Part shown: positions 1 through 4,605 of the stretch, piece by piece | Position numbering within the stretch: the stretch's first letter is position 1 | How the letters are laid out: every line of letters starts with the position of its first letter | Assembly (NCBI GenBank): GCA_028571885.1 | Contig: JAPVVU010000250.1 | Location: 1-5,167, forward strand | DNA length: 5,167 nucleotides | Direction of reading: 5' to 3' | Source: Gammaproteobacteria bacterium | GTDB lineage: Bacteria > Pseudomonadota > Gammaproteobacteria > GRL18 | Position numbers and translations under genes: made by a program | Notes under the pieces: generated by a model | What the model was told of the DNA's origin: nothing | Databases searched by the model: none | What the model saw: the letters and a program-made list of their open reading frames with translations, nothing else

Positions 1-1512
1 AACGGCGGTTTCGGCAAAGCGCCTAAATTCCCGCAATACACCAGTCTCGAGTGCCTGATGCATCACCAGCATTTGCTGTCACGCCAGGGTAATAAAGATG
101 AAGCGGGACTGGAAATGGTCTTATTCAGCTTAAAGAAAATGGCTTCTGGTGGGGTATTTGATCATCTCGGCGGCGGGATGTGCCGCTATTCAGTGGATGA
201 TTACTGGATGATCCCTCACTTTGAAAAAATGCTTTATGATAATGGACCACTGCTGAGTATTTATAGTGATGCCTGGCAGTTGTCTGAAACAAGGCCGTTG
301 GCAGAACAAAACAGGCACTATCCAGCGCTCTTCAAGCGTACTATAGAAGCAACAGCAAACTGGGTAATCAGGGAAATGCAGTCACCCGAAGGCGGCTTCT
401 ATTCCACCCTGGATGCAGATACTGAAGGACAGGAAGGTAAATTTTATGTCTGGAACAGAGATGAAGTGAAACTCATACTTCAGGAAGATAAACAACTCTA
501 TCCTCTGTTTGCCGCTCATTTTGGCCTGGATAGAAACAGTAACTTTGAAGGCGACTGGAACCTGCATATTTATGAAGACAGGGAGTTACTGGCAGAGGAT
601 TTTAAACTGTCATCTGAAAAGGTTGATGGTTTATTAGATAGAGCACGCTCGTTATTATTTGAACAGCGTGTACAGCGCAGCAAACCGGGGCGAGATGAAA
701 AAATTCTCACGGCCTGGAATGCTTTGATGATTAAGGGACTGGCCAGAGCCGGGCGTGTTTTTCAGCTGCAGCAAAGCAGCCACTCTGACTATATTGATGC
801 CGCTGAAAAATCGATGGAATTTATCAAAAATACCCTGTGGGTAGATGATCGCCTGCTGGCAACTTACAAAGATGGTCAGGCGCGTTTACCGGCTTATCTT
901 GATGATTATGCCTTTCTACTGGATGCACTCCTGGAATTGCTGCAGTCACGCTGGAAATCTGAAGATATGGCCTTTGCCATACAATTAGCTGATGTGCTTC
1001 TGCAAGAATTTGAAGATCAGCAGGATGGCGGCTTTTTCTTTACTGCCCATGATCATGAAACACTGATCACCCGGCCAAAATCGTTTACCGATGAGTCCAT
1101 TCCCAGCGGCAATGCTGTTGCGGCATTTGCTTTAGGCCGATTAGGCCATATTCTGGGTAATACAAAATACATTGAGGCCGCTGAAAGAACGATTCATTCA
1201 GCCTGGTTGCGTTTAAAAAAAATGCCTGTGGCTCATGCCAGTTTATTATTAGCTTTAGAAGACATGCTGTTTCCGCCAAAAATAATAGTCCTTCGCGGTA
1301 CAGAAAAAATGCTGAAACAATGGCAGGCTATTTGCCAAAAAGATTATGCCCCGCATCAACTTTGCCTGGCCATTGATAATGAACAGCTTAATTTACCACA
1401 AGGATTATCCGAACGTCAGGTTCTGGGGGATGCCGTTGCCTATATTTGTACAGGCTCGCAATGCAGTATTCCCATTACATCAGTTGATGAATTAATTTCG
1501 GCTCTGTCTTAA
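1..1512 (+). CDS. YyaL/SSP411 (DUF255) family thioredoxin-domain protein, 5'-truncated by the window edge
   Basis: The reading frame is open from base 1, so the gene begins upstream; the ATG at 58 is internal. The first visible residues, GGFGKAPKFPQ, match the family signature that follows the N-terminal thioredoxin-like domain, which is therefore off the left edge. About 503 residues are visible, against a family length I recall as roughly 670-690. Further family landmarks occur in order: GGVFDHLGGGMCRYS and HFEKMLYDN (about 151-243), GGFYSTLDADTEGQEGKFYVW-type sequence (about 391-453), DEKILTAWNALMI (about 694-732), YLDDYAFLLDALLEL, GGFFFTAHDHETLI and IPSGNAVAA (about 1099-1125). The visible part corresponds to the alpha/alpha-barrel resembling sugar epimerases and glycosidases. 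The biochemical role of the family is unsettled; a redox-linked or carbohydrate-related job is inference. No frameshift or missing landmark is seen. It converges on the minus-strand gene at 1509-1952. Confidence 0.93.
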   Translation, partial: NGGFGKAPKFPQYTSLECLMHHQHLLSRQGNKDEAGLEMVLFSLKKMASGGVFDHLGGGMCRYSVDDYWMIPHFEKMLYDNGPLLSIYSDAWQLSETRPLAEQNRHYPALFKRTIEATANWVIREMQSPEGGFYSTLDADTEGQEGKFYVWNRDEVKLILQEDKQLYPLFAAHFGLDRNSNFEGDWNLHIYEDRELLAEDFKLSSEKVDGLLDRARSLLFEQRVQRSKPGRDEKILTAWNALMIKGLARAGRVFQLQQSSHSDYIDAAEKSMEFIKNTLWVDDRLLATYKDGQARLPAYLDDYAFLLDALLELLQSRWKSEDMAFAIQLADVLLQEFEDQQDGGFFFTAHDHETLITRPKSFTDESIPSGNAVAAFALGRLGHILGNTKYIEAAERTIHSAWLRLKKMPVAHASLLLALEDMLFPPKIIVLRGTEKMLKQWQAICQKDYAPHQLCLAIDNEQLNLPQGLSERQVLGDAVAYICTGSQCSIPITSVDELISALS

Positions 1513-1952
1513 TTCTGTTTATTGATAATAATAACAACGGGTTTATCCAGAGTCTGCCATTCCAGTGCTGGTGTTTCGCCCATAAGATCTCCCGGCTGGG
1601 TCATCGCATTACCACTTGCAGATATGCGCGCCATAAAAATGACGTGCTGAAACTTTGTTAACGACATCTGCGGCATCATGGCCATACTGGCATCCAGTTG
1701 TGTTTCAAGCGGCAGTTCGCCTGCCTTATGTCTAACAATAGCCAGAGGCATACGGGGACCTTTTGCCGCTCGGGCATAAACAAAAAGAGTGTATTCCGGA
1801 TTCAATTTATCTTGTAAAGCAGGTGCAAGGCTGACAGATAATTTTACACTTTGCCTGGCCTGCTCTGCTGAAAAAACAGAAGTCGACAGAGCAAAAGAAA
1901 GAATGACACTATAAAAAAATATTTTTGAAAGATGAGACAGTGTAATGTTCAT
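1509..1952 (-). CDS. Exported standalone CcmI/CycH C-terminal-domain protein
   Basis: This is a 147-residue protein. Residues 1-28 look like a Sec signal peptide: K10, a hydrophobic run at about 11-27, and likely cleavage after VFS (28). The rest resembles the C-terminal periplasmic domain of the cytochrome c biogenesis protein CcmI/CycH: VKLSVSLAPALQDKL (36-50), TLFVYARAAKGPRMPLAIVR (55-74), LPLETQLDASMAMMP (80-94), and ARISASGNAMTQPGDLMGE (108-126). In CcmI this domain presents apocytochrome c to the heme ligation machinery, but it normally follows two membrane helices and a TPR region, none of which is present here. A periplasmic chaperone-like role is inference. The start at 1952 has AGAGGA about 13 nt upstream, a long spacing, but no other in-frame start lies closer. 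No ccm neighbour is visible. Confidence 0.85.
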   Translation of the reverse strand: MNITLSHLSKIFFYSVILSFALSTSVFSAEQARQSVKLSVSLAPALQDKLNPEYTLFVYARAAKGPRMPLAIVRHKAGELPLETQLDASMAMMPQMSLTKFQHVIFMARISASGNAMTQPGDLMGETPALEWQTLDKPVVIIINKQN

Positions 1953-2037
1953 AAACGATGATAAATCCTCTTTTATACATGAGCCAGATAAAATAAAAAG
2001 TTTAGTTTGTCTGCTCCACGGGGGTTCATTTTATTGG

Positions 2038-2065
2038 GTTTCTATATCCATGTTTCTATATCCAT
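2038..2065. repeat. Perfect 14-bp tandem duplication (2 copies)
   Basis: The unit GTTTCTATATCCAT occurs at 2038-2051 and again, identically, at 2052-2065. The two copies are contiguous. It lies about 90 bp upstream of the CcmI-like gene start and about 90 bp upstream of the IscR-like site. It may be a slippage duplication or a doubled protein-binding site; the sequence alone does not decide. Confidence 0.95.
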
Positions 2066-2067
2066 AG

Positions 2068-2081
2068 TCCTTACATAAGGA
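2068..2081. promoter_or_regulatory. 6-2-6 dyad TCCTTA-CA-TAAGGA
   Basis: TCCTTA (2068-2073) and TAAGGA (2076-2081) are perfect inverted repeats separated by CA. The outer bases TCCAT (2061-2065) and ATGGA (2081-2085) add a second, offset pairing. It directly abuts the 14-bp tandem duplication. It could be a transcription factor half-site pair for the divergent genes. I do not recognise the regulator. Confidence 0.4.
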
Positions 2082-2153
2082 TGGAATTGATAAAAACAAC
2101 ATTACAAATCATAGGGTTATAGATTTTGTTGTTTACTACAATAATCAAAATTA

Positions 2154-2178
2154 TTACTTGACTATTTCACTCAGGTAT
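2154..2178 (+). promoter_or_regulatory. IscR type 1-like operator
   Basis: Compared by eye with the 25-bp IscR type 1 consensus (left half ATASYYGACT, centre RWWW, right half YAGTCRRSTAT), this site matches at 23 of 25 positions. Its left half is TTACTTGACT and its right half CACTCAGGTAT; the mismatches are at consensus positions 1 and 17. Type 1 sites are known to be bound by the [2Fe-2S] form of IscR, usually to repress. The site overlaps the -10 element at 2176-2181, which fits repression of the gene starting at 2230. That Fe-S status controls this gene is inference. Confidence 0.7.
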
Positions 2179-2181
2179 ACT
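2154..2181 (+). promoter_or_regulatory. Probable promoter of the gene at 2230, overlapping the IscR-like site
   Basis: TATACT at 2176-2181 is a good -10 element (5 of 6 matches to TATAAT). The best-spaced -35 is weak: TTACTT at 2154-2159, 16 bp upstream. The more attractive TTGACT at 2158-2163 is only 12 bp from the -10 and belongs to the IscR-like motif instead. A weak -35 may mean the promoter depends on other factors. Transcription would start near 2188, giving a leader of about 40 nt. Confidence 0.5.
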
Positions 2182-2229
2182 ACGTTTGTTATGTAGACTT
2201 ACTTTTTTTGCTTTTAAGGAGAAATTCTC

Positions 2230-2457
2230 ATGATGCAACATAGATTAAGTACCACTGATCCCATTTCCTTACATGAAGTCAGTAATTTAGAAGGAAAGCC
2301 TTATATTGTCGAAGGCACCCGCCATAATGACCTGACTATCTATTTTGAAAATCAAGCCAACAAGAAAATTTACGAGGATATTCCAGTTGAGTGCCCTGGT
2401 AATGATTTTAGCCATGATGTCGGCAATAATATCGATGAAGGCATTGACGCAGGTTAA
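2230..2457 (+). CDS. Acidic 75-residue hypothetical protein
   Basis: I do not recognise this protein. It has a clear ribosome binding site, AAGGAGAAA at 2216-2224, and two consecutive start methionines at 2230 and 2233, so the first or second could be used. The sequence is soluble-looking and acidic, especially toward the C-terminus (NNIDEGIDAG), with a single cysteine at residue 55 (VECPG) and no membrane segment or signal peptide. The single cysteine argues against it binding an Fe-S cluster alone. The IscR-like operator and promoter just upstream suggest expression linked to Fe-S status or oxidative stress. It is 51 bp upstream of the pterin dehydratase gene and may share its transcript. 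The strong binding site and control region argue that it is a real gene. Confidence 0.75.
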   Translation: MMQHRLSTTDPISLHEVSNLEGKPYIVEGTRHNDLTIYFENQANKKIYEDIPVECPGNDFSHDVGNNIDEGIDAG

Positions 2458-2470
2458 GGCTCTTAAGGCT
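2454..2470. repeat. Short direct repeat TTAAGGCT x2
   Basis: TTAAGGCT occurs at 2454-2461 and 2463-2470 with a 9-bp period, and the first copy overlaps the stop codon of the 75-residue gene. It is probably a minor slippage product, without evident function. Confidence 0.6.
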
Positions 2471-2508
2471 TAAGTAAAACAACTTAGGTAAAATAACAGC
2501 AGAATAAT

Positions 2509-2805
2509 ATGGAAAATGCTAAAGTCACAGAGGCTCAAGTGCTGGAATTCATTGCAGAAAACCCGCGTTGGTCTTTGCAGGAAAATAAACTTCTTCGTGA
2601 ATTTGTGTTCACTGATTTTGTCACCGCGTTTGGGTTTATGACTCAGGCTGCTCTAATTGCTGAGCGTTCCAACCATCATCCTGACTGGTCTAATGTTTAT
2701 AAAAAAGTGCTGGTTAATTTAACCACACACGAAGTAAATGGGATCAGCCGGAAAGATTTTAAATTAGCAAAAGAAATGGACAAAATAGCAGACCATATTA
2801 TGTAA
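2509..2805 (+). CDS. phhB: Pterin-4a-carbinolamine dehydratase (PCD/DCoH)
   Basis: This 98-residue cytoplasmic enzyme dehydrates 4a-hydroxytetrahydrobiopterin to quinonoid dihydropterin, recycling the pterin cofactor used by aromatic amino acid hydroxylases. The family signature is present: HHPDW at 56-60, followed by the TTHEVNGISRKDFKLA-type stretch (72-87). By comparison with the family, His56, His57 and His74 are the expected active-site histidines, and all are present. Length is typical for the bacterial family. The ribosome binding site is poor (only AGCAGA-like sequence upstream), which may mean translation coupled to, or weaker than, its neighbours. It lies 51 bp after the 75-residue gene and 61 bp before the membrane protein gene, all on the same strand. 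No phenylalanine hydroxylase gene is visible, and many bacteria carry PCD without one, so its physiological substrate here is uncertain. Confidence 0.93.
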   Translation: MENAKVTEAQVLEFIAENPRWSLQENKLLREFVFTDFVTAFGFMTQAALIAERSNHHPDWSNVYKKVLVNLTTHEVNGISRKDFKLAKEMDKIADHIM

Positions 2806-2819
2806 TCGCTAGGATAATG

Positions 2820-2847
2820 ACTTTCAAGGAAATAAATTTCCTTAAGT
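2820..2847 (+). other. Bulged hairpin before the membrane protein gene
   Basis: AAGGAAA (2826-2832) pairs with TTTCCTT (2837-2843) around a TAAA loop, and ACTT (2820-2823) can pair with AAGT (2844-2847) across a 2-nt bulge. No T tract follows, so it is not a canonical intrinsic terminator. It ends 7 bases before the GGAGGA ribosome binding site at 2855-2860, so an mRNA processing, stability or translation role is possible. Its core AAATAAATTT recurs in the hairpin at 3386-3420. Confidence 0.55.
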
Positions 2848-2866
2848 CCTAACTGGAGGAATTATC

Positions 2867-3376
2867 ATGTATCGCCGATTATTTTTTCTCTTCCCGGATG
2901 CAGCAGATGCTAAGAAAGCAGTTCAAGATCTTATTGAAGAAAATATTAGTATCAAACAGATGCATTCACTGTCAAAACCAGGGGTTAATTTAGAAGGATT
3001 GCCTGTCTCAGCGCCTAATCAACGTCGTGACATGCATACAACAATTGAAAACAGCCTGTGGAATTTCAATCTGGGCATATTTTTTATTGCTCTGTTTGTG
3101 CTGGTTATGGCCTTCATTGCTGCCAATTATTTTCTTGCTGCAATATCACTGCTGGTTATGGCCGCCACTTATACCATTGGCTATTACTATCTGACCAAAC
3201 CCACCATACATTTAAGCGGATTTCATGCGGCATTCCAGCATAATGAAATCCTGCTGATGGTTGATGTCCCAAAAGATCAGGTCGCTTTTATTGAACACAT
3301 TGTACATAATAAAAACCCATCCGCTTCAGAAGAAGGCATTAGCTGGACACCTTCTGATATGAGCATGAATGTTTGA
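2867..3376 (+). CDS. Conserved two-helix membrane protein (GSP17M/DUF1269-like)
   Basis: This is a 169-residue protein. It opens with YRRLFFLFPDAADAKKAVQDL (2-22), resembling a ferredoxin-like fold start seen in a family of gammaproteobacterial membrane proteins, and ends with the matching half EILLMVDVPKDQVAFIEHIV (127-146). Between them, two adjacent hydrophobic segments, about 68-86 and 87-108, likely form a transmembrane hairpin in the inner membrane. The family commonly has a Gly-rich hydrophobic segment; here it is Phe/Ala-rich. No catalytic residues are apparent, and the function is unknown; a stress-related or regulatory role is only suggested by the family resemblance. The start has a strong ribosome binding site, GGAGGA at 2855-2860, six bases before ATG. 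It is the last of three co-directional genes and is flanked on both sides by related hairpins. Confidence 0.85.
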   Translation: MYRRLFFLFPDAADAKKAVQDLIEENISIKQMHSLSKPGVNLEGLPVSAPNQRRDMHTTIENSLWNFNLGIFFIALFVLVMAFIAANYFLAAISLLVMAATYTIGYYYLTKPTIHLSGFHAAFQHNEILLMVDVPKDQVAFIEHIVHNKNPSASEEGISWTPSDMSMNV

Positions 3377-3385
3377 ATCTGGATA

Positions 3386-3420
3386 AGGGTTTGTAAGTAA
3401 ATAAATTTACAACAAACCCT
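3386..3420 (+). other. Long hairpin after the membrane protein gene
   Basis: AGGGTTTGT (3386-3394) pairs perfectly with ACAAACCCT (3412-3420). An inner helix, GTAAAT (3397-3402) with ATTTAC (3405-3410), follows an AA/A internal loop. It lies 10 bp past the stop codon, where a transcription end would be expected, but no T tract follows on the plus strand. It may protect the 3' end or mark the end of the operon. It overlaps no promoter element; the next promoter starts three bases downstream. Confidence 0.6.
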
Positions 3421-3422
3421 AA

Positions 3423-3451
3423 TAGACAAAAAAGGGAGAATTTTATAAAAT
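3423..3451 (+). promoter_or_regulatory. Sigma70-type promoter for the T6SS adaptor/effector module
   Basis: TAGACA at 3423-3428 (5 of 6 matches to TTGACA) and TAAAAT at 3446-3451 (5 of 6 matches to TATAAT) are separated by 17 bp. Transcription would start at about 3457-3459, exactly where the GAGAATGATTCTC palindrome begins. The leader to the preferred start codon at 3556 would be about 98 nt. This would give the T6SS genes their own promoter, independent of the preceding operon. Confidence 0.6.
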
Positions 3452-3515
3452 ACTGGTCGAGAATGATTCTCACCTCAGGAAACTCTCTCATTTTGAGAAT
3501 GGCTTTTTTCCAGTA
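3451..3515 (+). other. Structured leader with alternative hairpins and a T6 tract
   Basis: Hairpin A is GAGA (3459-3462) with TCTC (3468-3471). Hairpin B is TCTCA (3486-3490) with TGAGA (3494-3498), loop TTT. A third helix, ATTCTCA (3466-3472) with TGAGAAT (3494-3500), excludes both. The third helix is followed after GGC by TTTTTT (3504-3509), a terminator-like layout. TACTGG (3451-3456) can also pair with CCAGTA (3510-3515), although the first arm overlaps the -10 and would be present only in readthrough transcripts. This could be an attenuator or a weak terminator for upstream transcription; the stems are short and AT-rich. It matches no riboswitch I recognise. Confidence 0.4.
3458..3472. 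promoter_or_regulatory. Fur-like palindrome at the predicted transcription start
   Basis: GAGAAT-G-ATTCTC (3459-3471) is a perfect 6-1-6 inverted repeat. With its flanks it matches the Fur 7-1-7 core (TGATAAT-n-ATTATCA) at 11 of 14 arm positions; the outer GATAAT unit of the 19-bp box is absent. GAGAATG recurs at 3495-3501. Fur repression of T6SS genes is established in some proteobacteria, so iron control is plausible, but the match is partial and the palindrome could instead act as RNA. Confidence 0.4.
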
Positions 3516-3523
3516 AAGAAGCC

Positions 3524-3528
3524 GGAGG
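3524..3528 (+). promoter_or_regulatory. GGAGG with unusual start spacing
   Basis: A strong Shine-Dalgarno sequence, GGAGG, directly abuts ATG at 3529 (zero spacing, normally non-functional). It lies 13 nt before an out-of-frame ATG at 3542 and 27 nt before the in-frame ATG at 3556. The latter has its own weak GGAT at 3544-3547. The layout leaves the true start of the adaptor gene uncertain. Confidence 0.5.
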
Positions 3529-3555
3529 ATGTTTTACAACAATGGATGTTTTATC

Positions 3556-4557
3556 ATGGATGACGAACAACAGGCTCAGGCTCATATCAAAGAGACAGAG
3601 CTAAGCTTACAACAGCAATTTTATACTTTTGCTCACAGCCAGGCCAAAACAACAGAATACCTTTATCTTCTGTTCAATTCGGCCAACCACCCGCAATTGC
3701 CTCAACAATATTACGCCCTTGAAACCGGGCAGCAGTATATTGGACTCTTACAGGAATTACTGGAAGGTTATAACGAACAATCCATTCCAGTCATGCCCTA
3801 CCTGGTGAAAATCAATCGTGAGAGCATTGAAGAAAATCCCTTTATCGACTGGTTATTCAGTATCCCTGACGCTCAAAGCAACTTCTTTTTTCTAAGCAGT
3901 GATTTTAACTTAGAAACAGTTGCTGCCCACTGGGACAGCATTGCACTGACTTATAATAGCCAGCAGCAAACCGTTATCCTGCGTCTTTTTGATGCTCACA
4001 TCAGCCAGCAGTTTTTAACCAAAATCAGCCAAAGCGAGCAGCAGCAATTAATGGGGCCCTGTCAAAGCCTCTGGTTTCCTAATGAGTCATGTCAGGCAAC
4101 GCTCATAAACAATTCAGCACCGATAAATCAGCCCCGGACAGCCCCCTGGTTTCATTTGTCTCAACAACATGAAATCTGGCTGGCAGGCAATGAAGAAAAC
4201 CCATTGCTCTATAACCTCACCTTGTATTTATGGGAAAATCATTCTGATACACTGGCTCAATATTCACCTGAAATCATTGAATCACTCATTGCACAAAGTC
4301 TGAAAAAAGCCCTGGGATTAGGTTTTACAAAGACTGATGCCATTTATTTTTGCGCTTCACTGTTTTTTTACTACTCCCCCATACTGTATCAAAATCATCT
4401 GATTCAAACACTCTGGTCACAACCTGCCAGTGAACAACAGCATTTAAAAAACCTCAGGGAAAAAATCACCGCACAGCAGTGGCAGCAAATTGCTCACCCC
4501 GCATCAATGGATGACTGGATGAACCTCCCGGAATACAGCATTTTAACAGCGGGTTAA
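3556..4557 (+). CDS. DUF4123 T6SS effector adaptor/chaperone
   Basis: This is a 333-residue protein from the preferred start; an in-frame ATG at 3529 would add nine residues but abuts its own Shine-Dalgarno. Numbering from 3529, the DUF4123 domain spans about 44-185: YLYLLFNSANHP (44-55), PVMPYLVKI (87-95), FIDWLF (105-110), FFFLSSDFNLETVAAHW (119-135), VILRLFDAHI (149-158) and LMGPCQSLWFPNE (174-186). DUF4123 proteins (Tap/Tec) are cytoplasmic adaptors that load a cognate effector onto the VgrG spike and usually sit immediately before the effector gene, as here. The C-terminal part, about 235-342, is helical-looking and probably holds the cargo-specific surface; it is Gln-rich. No signal peptide or membrane segment is evident. 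No vgrG precedes it, so the VgrG partner must be encoded elsewhere or downstream. Family assignment is by motif resemblance. Confidence 0.85.
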   Translation: MDDEQQAQAHIKETELSLQQQFYTFAHSQAKTTEYLYLLFNSANHPQLPQQYYALETGQQYIGLLQELLEGYNEQSIPVMPYLVKINRESIEENPFIDWLFSIPDAQSNFFFLSSDFNLETVAAHWDSIALTYNSQQQTVILRLFDAHISQQFLTKISQSEQQQLMGPCQSLWFPNESCQATLINNSAPINQPRTAPWFHLSQQHEIWLAGNEENPLLYNLTLYLWENHSDTLAQYSPEIIESLIAQSLKKALGLGFTKTDAIYFCASLFFYYSPILYQNHLIQTLWSQPASEQQHLKNLREKITAQQWQQIAHPASMDDWMNLPEYSILTAG

Positions 4558-4570
4558 ACCTCATAAAAAA

Positions 4571-4591
4571 ACTGAGAACTGAGAACTGAGA
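4571..4591. repeat. 7-bp tandem repeat ACTGAGA x3
   Basis: Three perfect copies of ACTGAGA lie at 4571-4577, 4578-4584 and 4585-4591, in the 48-bp gap between the adaptor stop and the effector start. They end three bases before the effector ribosome binding site AAGGAT (4595-4600). Copy-number change would alter leader length but not the reading frame, so any effect would be on translation. Confidence 0.95.
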
Positions 4592-4605
4592 ATTAAGGAT
4601 AATTC

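Larger units (their letters stand above)
1953..2229. other. Divergent intergenic control region
   Basis: This 277-bp gap separates the minus-strand CcmI-like gene from the plus-strand gene at 2230. I find no convincing open frame or RNA gene in it. It is AT-rich and contains a 14-bp tandem duplication (2038-2065), a short dyad (2068-2081), an AATAAT/ATTATT inverted repeat (2140-2155) and an IscR-like operator with a -10 element (2154-2181). The right half clearly serves the plus-strand gene. No strong promoter for the minus-strand gene could be fixed; AT-rich sequence near 1972-2000 could supply a -10. Confidence 0.7.

Noticed and set aside
382..567. Minus-strand open frame of 61 codons
   Set aside because: It lies wholly inside the YyaL-like gene, antisense to conserved family motifs, and has no recognisable protein features.
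1085..1279. Minus-strand open frame of 64 codons
   Set aside because: It is antisense to the conserved IPSGNAVAA region of the YyaL-like gene; a chance frame.
2158..2163. TTGACT as a -35 box
   Set aside because: It is only 12 bp from TATACT and any -10 at a normal distance (TACGTT at 2181) is poor; it is better explained as part of the IscR-like motif.
2826..2843. Intrinsic terminator between the pterin dehydratase and membrane protein genes
   Set aside because: The stem is followed by AAGTCC and a ribosome binding site rather than T residues.
3058..3243. Plus-strand open frame of 61 codons in another frame
   Set aside because: It is a Cys/His-rich shadow of the membrane-helix coding region of the 2867-3376 gene, with no ribosome binding site of its own.
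3386..3420. Rho-independent terminator after the membrane protein gene
   Set aside because: The stem is strong but no T tract follows; the next bases are AATAGACAAAAAAG, so it is reported only as a hairpin.
4571..4591. CRISPR-like repeat array
   Set aside because: The three 7-bp units are contiguous, with no spacers; it is a simple tandem repeat.
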